64,000 nt of DNA from JAAXHF01 sp963665955 (GCA_965231765.1 OZ246887.1:5456001-5520000), one strand, 5' to 3'; shown: positions 42,955-52,344, numbered from the stretch's first letter. Program-made: numbers and translations. The notes: generated from the letters alone by a model not told the origin.

Positions 42955-44217
42955 ATGAAATTTACCTGGTTTAACCTGATGCCCTGGCCGTATCTGCCGG
43001 ATAATTTCCGGGAGAATCATCGCTCGGTCTGGGTGGATCTGCCTAATAAACTGTACGATCCCAAAAAGGGCCATTTTGTCTATCACGAGTACATGGATCA
43101 GCTCGAATATGCTGACTCGTTGGGCTTTGACGGCATCGGTGTGAATGAGCACCACCAAAACGGTTATGGTCTGATGCCTTCGCCCAATATTATTGCGGCT
43201 GGCCTGGCCCGGCGGACATCGAAGGCTGCCCTAGACGTCATCGGTAACTCGATCGCCTTGTACAATCCACCCATTCGGGTAGCAGAAGAGTTTGCCATGC
43301 TCGACGTGATCTCAGGCGGACGCCTGTTAGCGGGATTTCCAGTTGGTACCTCAATGGATACCAACTTTTGCTACGGCCAGATTCCGTCTCTCACTCGCGA
43401 TAAATATGCAGAGGCGCATGAACTCATCATGCGTGCCTGGGCTGAGGAGGAGCCGTTTGCGTTTGACGGCAAATACAACCAGCTGCGCTGGGTCAACTGC
43501 TGGCCGAAACCGATCCAACAGCCACATCCGCCCATCTATGTTCCTGGCGGCGGGTCGATTGAAACCTGGGACTTCTGTCTGGATAACGAATATAACTATT
43601 CGTATCTGTCGTTTAACGGCTATCTGCGCGGCAAACAACTGATGGATGGCTACTGGGAGCGGGTTGCCGAGCGGGGCAAAGATGAGTCGCCCTATCGTGG
43701 CTCATTTGCCCAGACGATTTGTGTGGCCGAGACCGATCAGGAAGCCGAAAAGCTGTATGCCGAGCATGTGAGTTATTTTTATAACCGCTGTTTGCACGTG
43801 TATCCCGCTTTTGCTGAGGCGCCAGGCTATCGCACGGTGAAAACGATTAAAGCCAACGTGCTAAACTCCTTTAGTGAAGACGCCCAACAAGTCTTTCCTA
43901 ATTTGAGCTGGAAGGAGCTTATTGACGGCGGCTTTGTCATCGCCGGCAGCCCTGCGACTGTGCGTGAGCGGATGGAAGACTTGATCAAAGGTCTGCATGT
44001 TGGACATATCTTCTGTCTGATCCATGTTGGCAACATGCCAGACTGGAAGACGCGCTATTCGAGCAAGCTGTTCGCCGAAAAAGTTATGCCGCATCTGAAG
44101 GATATGTGGCCTGAGTGGAAAGACGACGACCGCTGGTGGTGCAAGCCGTTCGACGACCGGTTGCAGCCTGAAGATAACGTTGAGAAAGCTCGGGAGCATG
44201 GGAGGATTCCGCTGTGA
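42955..44217 (+). CDS. LLM-class flavin-dependent monooxygenase 4
   Basis: A 420-residue LLM, longer than the usual 330-350 because of extra N-terminal (FNLMPWPYLPDNFREN) and C-terminal (WWCKPFDDRLQPEDN) segments. Core marks are LEYADSLGFDGIGVNEHHQ, NSIALYNPPIRVAEEFAMLDVISGGR and PKPIQQPHPPIYVPGG. It belongs to the same long branch as LLM 6 at 49.4 kb. The stop overlaps the next gene (GTGA), so it is translationally coupled to an alpha/beta hydrolase. Confidence 0.92.
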   Translation: MKFTWFNLMPWPYLPDNFRENHRSVWVDLPNKLYDPKKGHFVYHEYMDQLEYADSLGFDGIGVNEHHQNGYGLMPSPNIIAAGLARRTSKAALDVIGNSIALYNPPIRVAEEFAMLDVISGGRLLAGFPVGTSMDTNFCYGQIPSLTRDKYAEAHELIMRAWAEEEPFAFDGKYNQLRWVNCWPKPIQQPHPPIYVPGGGSIETWDFCLDNEYNYSYLSFNGYLRGKQLMDGYWERVAERGKDESPYRGSFAQTICVAETDQEAEKLYAEHVSYFYNRCLHVYPAFAEAPGYRTVKTIKANVLNSFSEDAQQVFPNLSWKELIDGGFVIAGSPATVRERMEDLIKGLHVGHIFCLIHVGNMPDWKTRYSSKLFAEKVMPHLKDMWPEWKDDDRWWCKPFDDRLQPEDNVEKAREHGRIPL

Positions 44218-45002
44218 ACAGTCGGATGATTGAGACTCGACCAGGCATCAAAGTCCGCGTTTTTGAGGCTGGGAGCGGAGCCCCTCTTGTCTTTTTTCAT
44301 GGTGCGGGTGGTTTATTTGGCCACGATCCTTTCCTGGATCGCCTGGCCGAGAAGTACCACGTGTTTGCACCTGAGCTACCAGGGTATGGCGAATCAACCG
44401 GCGAAGAACTGTTGGAAGACATGCAGGATTTTGCGCTGCACGGTTGGGATGTGGTGACCGCGCTGGGGCTGTCCAAGCCGCATCTGCTTGGCCATTCAAT
44501 GGGCGGCATGATTGCGGCCGAGATGGCGTGTTTGGCTCCCAACGACTTGTTCAAGCTGGTTTTAGTCGCCTCGGCTGGATTATGGATTCCAGACGAACCG
44601 ATTCCAGATATCTTCTCCTTTTTACCGCACGAGTTTGCCCAGCATCTGTTTCACGACAAAGCCATGGGCGAGGGGCTGCTGACTGGAGGGCTGAATCTCA
44701 AAGACCCTGCCGCGCTGATGGAGTTCTTTATCGGTAATACCAAGCGGATGGGCATGGCCGGAAAGCTTCTTTTCCCCATTCCCAACCGTCGCCTGTCAAA
44801 GCGTTTGTATCGTCTCACCGCCCCGACGCTTTTGGTGTGGGGGAAGAATGATAGTTTGATCCCGCCGATATATGCGGATCGATTTCAGTCGTATATTCCG
44901 CATGCCCAGAAAACGGTTATCGACGAAGCTGGACATATGCTGCCGTACGAACAGACTGATGCGTTTGTGGAGGCGGTGGCGGGTTTTCTGGGGGAAGGCT
45001 AG
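44214..45002 (+). CDS. Alpha/beta hydrolase 2, coupled to LLM 4
   Basis: A 262-residue alpha/beta hydrolase. Ser95 in LGHSMGGMI, Asp in WGKNDSLIPP and His in DEAGHMLPYE complete the triad; FFHGAGGLFGHD is the oxyanion region. It starts with GTG at 44214 overlapping the LLM stop by 4 bp, with GGAGG 10 bases upstream; ATG at 44226 is an alternative. A monooxygenase coupled to a hydrolase suggests Baeyer-Villiger-like oxidation followed by ester or lactone opening; this is inference. Confidence 0.92.
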   Translation: MNSRMIETRPGIKVRVFEAGSGAPLVFFHGAGGLFGHDPFLDRLAEKYHVFAPELPGYGESTGEELLEDMQDFALHGWDVVTALGLSKPHLLGHSMGGMIAAEMACLAPNDLFKLVLVASAGLWIPDEPIPDIFSFLPHEFAQHLFHDKAMGEGLLTGGLNLKDPAALMEFFIGNTKRMGMAGKLLFPIPNRRLSKRLYRLTAPTLLVWGKNDSLIPPIYADRFQSYIPHAQKTVIDEAGHMLPYEQTDAFVEAVAGFLGEG

Positions 45003-45074
45003 GGGCAAGCGACCTCTCTCGGGCCTTCACCGACCAAACCGAGCCGGTCTCGGCAGAGAAGAAGGAAGCGCTAT

Positions 45075-45248
45075 TTACCCGTGCGCCCAGGCAGCAGGGC
45101 AGTAGGGAGGATTGATAACGACGAGAAAGCGGTTGAGCGACACATCCAGGGTCGCTTCCGCATCCCCGCTGACATTAAGGTTAATGACAACACTTGTGTC
45201 CGTGACAAAAGGAAGAGTCTGATCATTCAGGCAGCTTTGGCGCTCCAC
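45075..45248 (-). pseudogene. Truncated PIN-domain gene
   Basis: From a GTG at 45248, with GGAGG 8 bases before, the frame reads VERQSCLNDQTLPF then VTDTSVVINLNVSGDAEATL, the first strand and helix of a PIN domain with its first catalytic Asp, and stops after 57 residues. The remaining three acidic positions are absent. It overlaps the end of the XRE gene by 26 bp. The break lies near 45120, after FLVVINP. Probably the remains of a toxin paired with the XRE protein. Confidence 0.55.
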
Positions 45249-45855
45249 TCGTGTCGCCTCCTTCAACCTCAACACCATCCAAAATCTTGCGCAACTCCAC
45301 CCGCCCCAGCTGTAAAAGACGGGCAAGCTGTCCCTCGCTGAGCAGCTCTCGCCGCCAGGCTTCCGTCGCCAGCAGGCTTAAACGCTGCGTTGTTGGGCGC
45401 TTGGCTTCAATGTGGTCCGTATCCACAGCGGTGAGGTCGCCCAGAACCTGCCCAGCTTGCTCATTCGTGATTTCGCCATGTGGAGGAGAGTTACGGGGGT
45501 GCGTAATCCCGAGCAGGTTTTCAAGTTCCACTTCGGCCCGAACAAGGTCTGCCAGCAGTCGTGCTGCCTTGGTGGACGAGTCGTCCTTGCAGTCAGGGAG
45601 TTTTCGGAATCGAGGCACGAGGTCAACGTATACGGATTCATGACGCAGTAGGGAGTTGACCGACGTCCTGTAAAGCCGGGCTAGGGGCAGAAGCTCAGCG
45701 GTGCGGACGGCACGCTGACCTTTTTCTATCGCCACCAGGGTGGTGCGCGCTACGTTGATAGTGGTCGCGGCGTCTGCCTGCGTCATGCCGGCAGTTTCGC
45801 GTGCGATACGCAGACGTCTGCCGACATCAACGGAATCTATCTCCTCCTGGGACAT
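45223..45855 (-). CDS. XRE-family HTH regulator
   Basis: A 210-residue protein with an N-terminal lambda-repressor-like HTH (RRLRIARETAGMTQADAATTINVARTTLVAIEKGQRAV) at about 13-55 and a helical C-terminus of unknown function with ELLSEGQLARLLQLGRVELRKIL near the end, itself like a second small helical motif. Such proteins serve as antitoxin/repressors. The ATG at 45855 follows AGAGGAA. The HExxH/HicA-like gene lies 153 bp upstream on the same strand; the truncated PIN gene overlaps its end. Confidence 0.85.
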   Translation of the reverse strand: MSQEEIDSVDVGRRLRIARETAGMTQADAATTINVARTTLVAIEKGQRAVRTAELLPLARLYRTSVNSLLRHESVYVDLVPRFRKLPDCKDDSSTKAARLLADLVRAEVELENLLGITHPRNSPPHGEITNEQAGQVLGDLTAVDTDHIEAKRPTTQRLSLLATEAWRRELLSEGQLARLLQLGRVELRKILDGVEVEGGDTSGAPKLPE

Positions 45856-46008
45856 GTTCCTCTTTCCTTTGAACCCATTGAGTCGCAACTGACCTATTGG
45901 CTGCCGCGCCGGAGCGGTGCATCAGGGTCGGCGAGTGGCTTCTCCGACAGAGCGATACCTGGGCCTGAAGTGTGTTTTGCCTTGTTGATGGCAGGGAGTA
46001 GGCCCCAG

Positions 46009-47289
46009 TCAAACCGATTTTCCTACTTTCCGACATTCTTCTCGGAAGCTATGGACATTAAGGTCAAGATCAAGGTCCTTCAGCATTCCCGATAGCGTGC
46101 CTTTATGTACTTCACCTGAGGGGAGCTGTGTTCGCCGAGTGCTCTCATGTCCCGCTCTGTTTACAGTCCGAACGATATGGTCGTGCTTGCCGCCAGGCTT
46201 CCGGTGCGCGTCTGTCAGTTTCTCCAGACACGAGATGATGTCATGGCGGCGAAAATAATGAACCGCCAGCTTTGAGCGCTCTCGAAAATCTGCGCGTTTG
46301 CAAATCCAAGAGTATTTCCTGTTTCTCTGGAGAAGTGGTGACATCATATACGTCCCAATGTTCCATGCCGAATGGGGCAAAGCCTTCCCAGAGCAAACGC
46401 GCATCGCCTCCTCGATGAATGCACGCTCCCATTCATCGAAACAATCATTGTCAATATAACGAACTCCTTCTGCGTACTCTGGTGGGCAAAGACCTATGTA
46501 GACTTCTAGAGCCTCCACAGCGGCCTTTTTATCAAGCTTAGGCAGCTTGATCTCATCTCGGACTTTTCGGAGTCCGTAAGCAGTTGCGAGTGTTTCCTCA
46601 TGCGGCTCATCCTGGACATAACTCCGCTTGTAGAGCTCTCTGGTGCCGGTCCGATATACCGGCTTTCTCGACGCCAATTCACACCGGATCGAGAAGGACT
46701 CAACGGCGCAGTGGTATGCTTCGTGATGAAACAAAAACACCCGCGAAATTCGCCGCGCCTCCTGTCGGTCGAACCGGTCGGGCCTGATCTGACAAAGAGC
46801 CATCGCAAGGCTTTCAAGCCCCGCGTCCAGCAGGTAGATGCCCCACATGTTCGGAAAAATGTGGAAGGGCAAGTATACGGCTAAGGCGTCAGGGGGAGGA
46901 ACGCCGGGTGGCAGGCCCGAGGGAGACCCGGGGAACTTACCCTTAATACGTTTTCTCAAGTCAGCGATCGCTTTAGAGATTACTTCAGGGCGACGGCGGC
47001 GGATTCTCTCACTCAGAGAAGAATCTAACCTTTCTGCTTCAGATTCATAGAGCAGTTCATACTCAGGGAGCTCACTAGTGTCCTCGAACCGGTCCAGGTC
47101 AGATAAGAAATCGTCTTCACTAACCCCGATTGCATCAACGTTCAATTCAGCTTGTGTCTCTCCCGAATTGATCCGGCCTACTGGCACATCAATGATGACC
47201 CAATCGTCTTCGAGTTCACCGATGTGTGGGGGACGTTTTTCAAAAATTTCTGGAAAGTCGTGAAGAAGACCTTCAACTCGTTCATCCAT
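46009..47289 (-). CDS. HExxH protein with HicA-like C-terminus
   Basis: A 426-residue protein I do not recognise as a whole. Residues 183-240 hold FLFHHEAYHCAVESF, with His189-Glu190-x2-His193 as a zinc metallopeptidase motif, and a downstream helix EETLATAYG that may supply the third ligand (Glu231 or Glu232). Residues about 350-412 resemble the HicA RNase toxin: GGKHDHIVRTVN with His369 in the GxH place, then KGTLSGMLKDLDLDL like the KGTLRxILK end of HicA. The first 110 residues are acidic and probably disordered. A peptidase-nuclease fusion would be new to me; function is inferred only. Confidence 0.55.
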   Translation of the reverse strand: MDERVEGLLHDFPEIFEKRPPHIGELEDDWVIIDVPVGRINSGETQAELNVDAIGVSEDDFLSDLDRFEDTSELPEYELLYESEAERLDSSLSERIRRRRPEVISKAIADLRKRIKGKFPGSPSGLPPGVPPPDALAVYLPFHIFPNMWGIYLLDAGLESLAMALCQIRPDRFDRQEARRISRVFLFHHEAYHCAVESFSIRCELASRKPVYRTGTRELYKRSYVQDEPHEETLATAYGLRKVRDEIKLPKLDKKAAVEALEVYIGLCPPEYAEGVRYIDNDCFDEWERAFIEEAMRVCSGKALPHSAWNIGTYMMSPLLQRNRKYSWICKRADFRERSKLAVHYFRRHDIISCLEKLTDAHRKPGGKHDHIVRTVNRAGHESTRRTQLPSGEVHKGTLSGMLKDLDLDLNVHSFREECRKVGKSV

Positions 47290-47369
47290 TTCTGTCTATC
47301 CTTCCGAGTTCCCGTAGGTTGGATTAGTAATCCAACGCTATCTCTGAACTTGCGCTCTCTACGAACGGT

Positions 47370-48317
47370 CTACGATACCAGCAGCACGGCCTTGCCTGCA
47401 ATCTTGCGGTCATATAAACGTTGCGCTACGTCCGCAATATTTGTCCATGGCTCTTCCACCTCGATAGGTGGATGTAATCGGCCATCAGCAACTAAACGCA
47501 GCAGCTGAGCGAGTCCTTGGGAGGCTGGTTTGCGTTTGATCTCGTGAAACAAGATCAAGCCATACAATGACGCTCCGCCAATCACCATAAACTGCCGGGC
47601 CTCAAACGAAACCTCGGGCGATTCAGATACACCGTATAGGACGCACACACCGTCAACGGCAAGCATAGTCAGCGCATTGGTGAGTGACTGGCCGCCGACA
47701 GATTCTAAGATCATGTCGTACGGTCCGAGCTCTCGTGCTGTTGCCAGGTCGGCTCCTACAGCCACCTCATGCGCTTTTGCCTCTTTCGCCTGGGCGACCC
47801 GCTCTTCGCGCCGAACCGAAGCGACAACATGCGCACCCGCATCATGCGCCAGCTGACACGCAAAATGACCGACGCCACCTGACGCCCCAGTCACCAACAC
47901 AGATTTGCCGAGCAGAAATCCGCCCTTTTCCAACGCATACAAAGCGGTCAGGCCCGCCACTGGTAACGTCGCCGCTTGGGCAAACGAAACGGACGCGGGT
48001 AATTCCGCCAACGAGTGGGTCGGGACAGGTACCAGATCTGCCCAGCCACCAGACGGAACAAAGCCGACCACGCGGGTGCCAACTTGCGGCCCAGAGCCGT
48101 TGGCCGCGGCGCGTTCGACAATGCCAGCAAGATCCCAGCCTGGGCGTGCGCCCGCATCGGACAGGGTCAAGGCCCGGCGGGTTTCTCCTAAGTTGAGGGA
48201 AATCGCACAGACGTGAATCAAGGCTTCAGATTCGGCCGGAGTCGGGGCTTTAATCTCATGAATAGCCAGGCGTCCGGCTACATCAGGGTCAACAACAACA
48301 CCGCGCCGAGTTTGCAT
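47370..48317 (-). CDS. Zinc-less MDR family oxidoreductase (quinone-reductase-like)
   Basis: A 315-residue medium-chain dehydrogenase/reductase. N-terminal GroES-like domain (EALIHVCAISLNLGETRRA), PGWDLAGIVE, then the Rossmann part VLVTGASGGVGHFACQLA. The Cys/His zinc ligands of true alcohol dehydrogenases are missing, so it belongs to the zeta-crystallin/quinone or enoyl reductase branch using NADPH. It follows LLM 5 by 11 bp on the same strand, one operon; it could reduce the product made by that monooxygenase. Confidence 0.9.
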   Translation of the reverse strand: MQTRRGVVVDPDVAGRLAIHEIKAPTPAESEALIHVCAISLNLGETRRALTLSDAGARPGWDLAGIVERAAANGSGPQVGTRVVGFVPSGGWADLVPVPTHSLAELPASVSFAQAATLPVAGLTALYALEKGGFLLGKSVLVTGASGGVGHFACQLAHDAGAHVVASVRREERVAQAKEAKAHEVAVGADLATARELGPYDMILESVGGQSLTNALTMLAVDGVCVLYGVSESPEVSFEARQFMVIGGASLYGLILFHEIKRKPASQGLAQLLRLVADGRLHPPIEVEEPWTNIADVAQRLYDRKIAGKAVLLVS

Positions 48318-48328
48318 AGTATGGTCCT

Positions 48329-49201
48329 TTATTCAGGTGCTAAGGCTTCCAAGGCTCGTTCATCCGGATTCATACCACCATCTGAACTGAGTGGCATGAT
48401 ACACACATGGGTCGCTCCGGCCTGGTAATAGGCGTCAATCCGTTTGCGGATAGTATCTGCATCGCCCCAGGCAATAATCGCATCGACCAGACGATCACTG
48501 CCGCCGTTAGCAAAATCTGCATCCCAAAAACCGACTGTGCGTAAGCGTTGAACATAGTGATCAATCGTTAAATAGAACTGCATATAGTTGCGGGCTGCGG
48601 TCCGGGCTTTTGCCGCATTGGTCTCCAGCATCACACCAAGTTCGGCACAGAGCCATGGCCCAGGACCTAGAGCTTGGCGCGTTTGAGTAATCTGTTCAGT
48701 TGTCGTGAGGTAGGTATGCGTTCCGTGGGTCTGGGTAGCTGATAGCTCCAGCATCTTCGGCATCATACCAGCCAGGACAATTGGTGGTTCCTGTTGAGGA
48801 CTAGGACCGCCATATGGGGCGGCTTTCATCTTTTGCAAATAGTCGCGGGTAAAACTGACCGGCTTGGTATACGGAATACCACGTCGCTCGTTGCCTTTTT
48901 TATTGCTGACTCCGAGTCCCAGCAGAAAACGATCATCGAAGAGTTCGCCCAGCGTCCGTGTCGCATTAGCCACCGCAATCGGCTCATAGGCATAGATGAC
49001 GGCAATGCCAGTGGCCACGATCAGACGCTCGGTCTGACTCAGCAGATACGAGGCAAATGAAAAACTCTCGCGTCCGCCCGGCGCCTCGGCAAACCACAGC
49101 GCACTGTAGCCAAGTTGTTCAACTGTGCGGGCAAACTGGCCCGCTTGCGTTCCGCTCAGACCATCCAGAAAACAGAAAACCCCGGGCGGGCGTAAGTCCA
49201 T
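48329..49201 (-). CDS. LLM-class (F420-type) oxidoreductase 5
   Basis: A 290-residue LLM. It has LGYSALWFAEAPGGRESF, VATGIAVIYAYEPIAVANATRTLGELFDDRFLLGLG, PPIVLAGMMPKMLEL and AIIAWGDADTIRKRIDAYYQAGATHV, typical of the mycobacterial-type F420-dependent subfamily (TIGR03620-like). Start ATG at 49201. Upstream of the MDR gene in one operon. Unlike LLM 4 and 6 it lacks the long insertions. Confidence 0.9.
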   Translation of the reverse strand: MDLRPPGVFCFLDGLSGTQAGQFARTVEQLGYSALWFAEAPGGRESFSFASYLLSQTERLIVATGIAVIYAYEPIAVANATRTLGELFDDRFLLGLGVSNKKGNERRGIPYTKPVSFTRDYLQKMKAAPYGGPSPQQEPPIVLAGMMPKMLELSATQTHGTHTYLTTTEQITQTRQALGPGPWLCAELGVMLETNAAKARTAARNYMQFYLTIDHYVQRLRTVGFWDADFANGGSDRLVDAIIAWGDADTIRKRIDAYYQAGATHVCIMPLSSDGGMNPDERALEALAPE

Positions 49202-49390
49202 GCGAGTCTCCTTAAGAATTGTGTCGGGTCACGAGGGTCCCAATGTATGGCGACGTGCACAGGATGTCGAGGGACGGAGGGAGAAAAGGAGGAAAAGAAA
49301 GCGAGGAGTCGATCTGAACCGGGCCGGTCAGTGGAGACAGGGCGACAGGAGGAAGGGGCGCATAGGCCTCTCTCCCGTCGCTCCTGTGAC

Positions 49391-49420
49391 AGGCTTAACT
49401 AGGCTTAACCAGGCTTAACT
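49391..49420. repeat. Three tandem 10-bp repeats (AGGCTTAACY)
   Basis: AGGCTTAACT, AGGCTTAACC and AGGCTTAACT run head to tail; the TAA stop of LLM 6 (49415-49417, minus strand) is inside the last copy. Same size and placement as the repeat at 5799-5828. Confidence 0.9.
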
Positions 49421-50752
49421 CGGATACATACCGAGGTCTTTCAGCGGGGTCCGGTCCACAACAGGCATGCGCTTTGTGCCTGGGGTGAGTTTGACCGAGC
49501 CAGGAATCCGGGTAAACGAATCGACCAAGTCGATTTCCTTGGCGTATTCTTTGAGCGCCGGGATGACCTCTTGTCCCATGAGACGAATGCTGGTCAGCCG
49601 ATCTTCATTGCCGACCGGTCCTTGTACATTGAAGCAGGCAAAACAACCCGGCCGCAACACGCGTATCATAGTCTTAATTTTTTCAATGACCGTCTTAGGC
49701 GAGCCAACGATCATCAAGTACTCGTCTTGGGCTCGATTATACGATTTGAGCAGCTTTTGGCGGACCTCATTGAGATCTTTACTCTTCTCTTTCTTGCCAG
49801 TCTGGACCTCTTTGAGCCGGTCGGAATCGACGCCGACCCAGCCACCACTCGGGAGTTTGGCCAGCCGTCTAATCGCGTTCTTCGAGTTATAGCCCGGCGG
49901 TAAAGTATGTTCCGGGCGTGAGAAGGCGCTCGCTCCGCCACCAAACACAAACCCTTTGCCAAGCTCTTGGGCTTTTTCATCAGTTTCGGCAACAAACACA
50001 CCGATCAGGTAGGAGAAGTTTTCTGTGCTAGCCTGATAGCCATTCTCCGCCGCCGTGTCTGCATAATAGTCCAACAAGTCGCACGTTGGGCTGAGGGCCG
50101 TCACCAGGGCAAGATAAGGATAATTATGCTCAGCAGCCCATTTTACCGTTTCGGGACTCAACACGCCAGGAATCCACATCGGTGGGTGGGGTTTTTGGTA
50201 GGGTAAAGCCCACGGGTTCACGTGGCGATAGTGAAAATGTTTGCCCTCGTAGCGCCACGGTCCAGGTTTTGTCCAGGCCTGGATGATGAAGTCGTGGGCT
50301 TCGTTGAACATCTCACGATTATACGTTGGATTGGCATTGTTGAAGAACTGTTCACTCCCCGCGCCCCGCACCCAACCAGTCACCAGGCGGCCACGCGAGA
50401 TGAGATCGATTTCGGCCAGTTCTTCAGCCATCCGGAGCGGATGTTTAATCACTGGCAGCGGATTGCCGATCAGCACGATCTTGGCCTTGCTGGTAATCCG
50501 AGCCAGAATGGATGCTTCAACGTTCATGACGCTGCCCATGCAAAAGGGATTGCCATGGTGTTCATTCAGCATCAGCGCGTCAAAACCCATTTCCTCAGCG
50601 TAACAATATTCGTCGAGGAAGTAGTTGTAGTCGTCAGCGGCTTTGTCTCGATCAAAACGCGCGTTGGGCAGGGCAAAAAAGCCCTGATGCTCAAGCACTT
50701 CGTCCTCATTCAGCCAACGATATGGCCGCTCAGTAAAGTATCCAATTATCAT
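49415..50752 (-). CDS. LLM-class flavin-dependent monooxygenase 6 (long type)
   Basis: A 445-residue LLM, related to LLM 4 in its long form. Marks: AEEMGFDALMLNEHHGNPFC, IGNPLPVIKHPLRMAEELAEIDLISRGRL, WVRGAGSEQF, PYQKPHPPMWIPG, and a C-terminal block with PGCFACFNVQGP. The ATG at 50752 (MIIGYFTERPYRW) lies 9 bases from AAGGAG; a GTG at 50759-50761 is possible but less likely. Transcribed toward LLM 5 and the MDR gene, 213 bp upstream of them. Confidence 0.92.
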   Translation of the reverse strand: MIIGYFTERPYRWLNEDEVLEHQGFFALPNARFDRDKAADDYNYFLDEYCYAEEMGFDALMLNEHHGNPFCMGSVMNVEASILARITSKAKIVLIGNPLPVIKHPLRMAEELAEIDLISRGRLVTGWVRGAGSEQFFNNANPTYNREMFNEAHDFIIQAWTKPGPWRYEGKHFHYRHVNPWALPYQKPHPPMWIPGVLSPETVKWAAEHNYPYLALVTALSPTCDLLDYYADTAAENGYQASTENFSYLIGVFVAETDEKAQELGKGFVFGGGASAFSRPEHTLPPGYNSKNAIRRLAKLPSGGWVGVDSDRLKEVQTGKKEKSKDLNEVRQKLLKSYNRAQDEYLMIVGSPKTVIEKIKTMIRVLRPGCFACFNVQGPVGNEDRLTSIRLMGQEVIPALKEYAKEIDLVDSFTRIPGSVKLTPGTKRMPVVDRTPLKDLGMYPS

Positions 50753-50881
50753 ACGCGCCACTCCTTTTCCGGATTCGGATTCAAGTATCGACCAAAACTT
50801 CCCATTCTGATAGCAGATTCATTCTCGAATTGGGAGGGGCCACCTTGACGGAGATCTTGTGTCCGATCTAAGGAGTGTTCA

Positions 50882-51940
50882 ATGAGTAGTGCGAACACAT
50901 ATCCGACAGCAGAGGAACTGGCTCCCGTCCTGACCGACTTTCTTCTCCGAGCCTTTCCTGAACAACAGCAGCAGAAGGTCAAGAACGTTGCAGTCAAAGA
51001 CCTCCAACTCTTGACCGGTGGTGCCTCGCGTCAGACCTGGTCGTTTGATGTCGGGTTCGAAAAACCTGACGGACAGACTGAGACCTTGCCGCTTATTATT
51101 CGTGGTGATCCCGAAGAGGGGCCGCAAGGCTTTATGGACCGCAGTTTAGAATATCGGGTCATCGAAGCCGCCCATGCTGAAGGCGTCTTGGCTCCCAAGC
51201 CGTATTTTCTGGGCGACGACAGCCTCGGCATGCCGTTCTTCATCATGGAGCGCATTGAAGGCGAAACTCTGCCCCGTCGGTTGTTCCGAGATGCCAAGTA
51301 TGAACAAGCGCGCAAGGTTGTGGCGGCTGAGTTAGGCACGATTTTGGCTCGTATTCATCGGGTACCAGCTGAGAAATACCAATTAGCAAGCTTACCTTCC
51401 CCTCGAGGTGGCAACTCTGCGGCTGAAGAAGAGATTGCCCGCTATGTCGAGAAGTACGAGACGATGGCCAGGGAACCGCACCCAGTGTTCGAGTTAGCCT
51501 TTCGCTGGCTGCGCCAACACTTACCCGAAGAACGCGAACGTGTGTTTGTGCATGGTGACTACCGGATGGGCAATATCATGTTTGGCCCCGAAGGTGTGCG
51601 TTCGATCTTAGACTGGGAACTGGCCCATATTGGTGATCCAATGGAAGACCTGGGTTGGATCTGTGTGCGCTCATGGCGGTTTAACAACGACCATCTGCCA
51701 GTCGGCGGAGTCGGGACACGCTCGGCATTCCAGCGTGCATATAAAGAAGCTGGGGGCTATCCGCTCGACCAAGAACGGCTCAAATTTTGGGAGATCTTTG
51801 GCAATCTGCGCTGGGGCGTGATTTGCCTGAACATGACCCAGCCGTATCTCGACGGCCAAAACCCGAGCGTTGAGCTGGCGTCTATTGGGCGTCGGACAGC
51901 CGAGACCGAGTGGGAATTGCTGCACCTGATGGAGGACTAA
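50882..51940 (+). CDS. APH-type phosphotransferase (ACAD10-like kinase domain)
   Basis: A 352-residue aminoglycoside-phosphotransferase-fold protein. Kinase landmarks are the GGASRQTWSF nucleotide loop, the catalytic HGDYRMGN (Asp as base, Asn for Mg) and SILDWE (metal Asp). In bacteria with many acyl-CoA dehydrogenases such proteins phosphorylate 4-hydroxyacyl-CoA for dehydration, as the ACAD10 kinase domain does. The stop overlaps the DUF6285 start by 1 bp. AAGGAG precedes the ATG at 50882. Confidence 0.9.
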   Translation: MSSANTYPTAEELAPVLTDFLLRAFPEQQQQKVKNVAVKDLQLLTGGASRQTWSFDVGFEKPDGQTETLPLIIRGDPEEGPQGFMDRSLEYRVIEAAHAEGVLAPKPYFLGDDSLGMPFFIMERIEGETLPRRLFRDAKYEQARKVVAAELGTILARIHRVPAEKYQLASLPSPRGGNSAAEEEIARYVEKYETMAREPHPVFELAFRWLRQHLPEERERVFVHGDYRMGNIMFGPEGVRSILDWELAHIGDPMEDLGWICVRSWRFNNDHLPVGGVGTRSAFQRAYKEAGGYPLDQERLKFWEIFGNLRWGVICLNMTQPYLDGQNPSVELASIGRRTAETEWELLHLMED

Positions 51941-52344
51941 TGCAAGATCGACCAACTATCCCCGAGCTATTGACAGCAGTCACACATTTGCTGGACAAAG
52001 AAGTCGTACCGAATCTCTCGGGCTCGCGCCAATTCTACGGTCGCGTCGCGGCGAATGTCTTGCGTATTGTGATGCGTGAACTGGAACATGGAGAAGAACA
52101 GTCAGCAGCTGAGTGGCAGCGGCTTGATGCTCTGCTGTCTCCAGCTGAGAAACCTGCCAAAGGCGATATCGTCCGAGACGAAATTTGGAAACGGACTGGA
52201 GCGCTGTGTGTGCGTATTCAAAATGGGGACGCTGATAGCGGACCATACCGGGAGCAGGTATTGTCGCATCTGAGGCAAACCATACACGATAAGCTCGTAA
52301 TCAGTAATCCGAAGTGGATCAATCGGCCGGTGGAGGAAGAGTAA
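51940..52344 (+). CDS. DUF6285-like partner of the phosphotransferase
   Basis: A 134-residue helical protein starting MQDRPTIPELLTAVTHLLD; the segment SRQFYGRVAANVLRIVMRELE and HDKLVISNPKWI fit DUF6285. The family is encoded beside APH-type phosphotransferases and acyl-CoA dehydrogenases, so it is probably a subunit or chaperone of that kinase. Start and upstream stop share a base (TAATG). No catalytic motif is evident. Confidence 0.75.
   Translation: MQDRPTIPELLTAVTHLLDKEVVPNLSGSRQFYGRVAANVLRIVMRELEHGEEQSAAEWQRLDALLSPAEKPAKGDIVRDEIWKRTGALCVRIQNGDADSGPYREQVLSHLRQTIHDKLVISNPKWINRPVEEE

Noticed and set aside
47290..47369. Possible promoter or repeat upstream of the HExxH gene
   Set aside because: No near-consensus boxes or dyads beyond chance were found.
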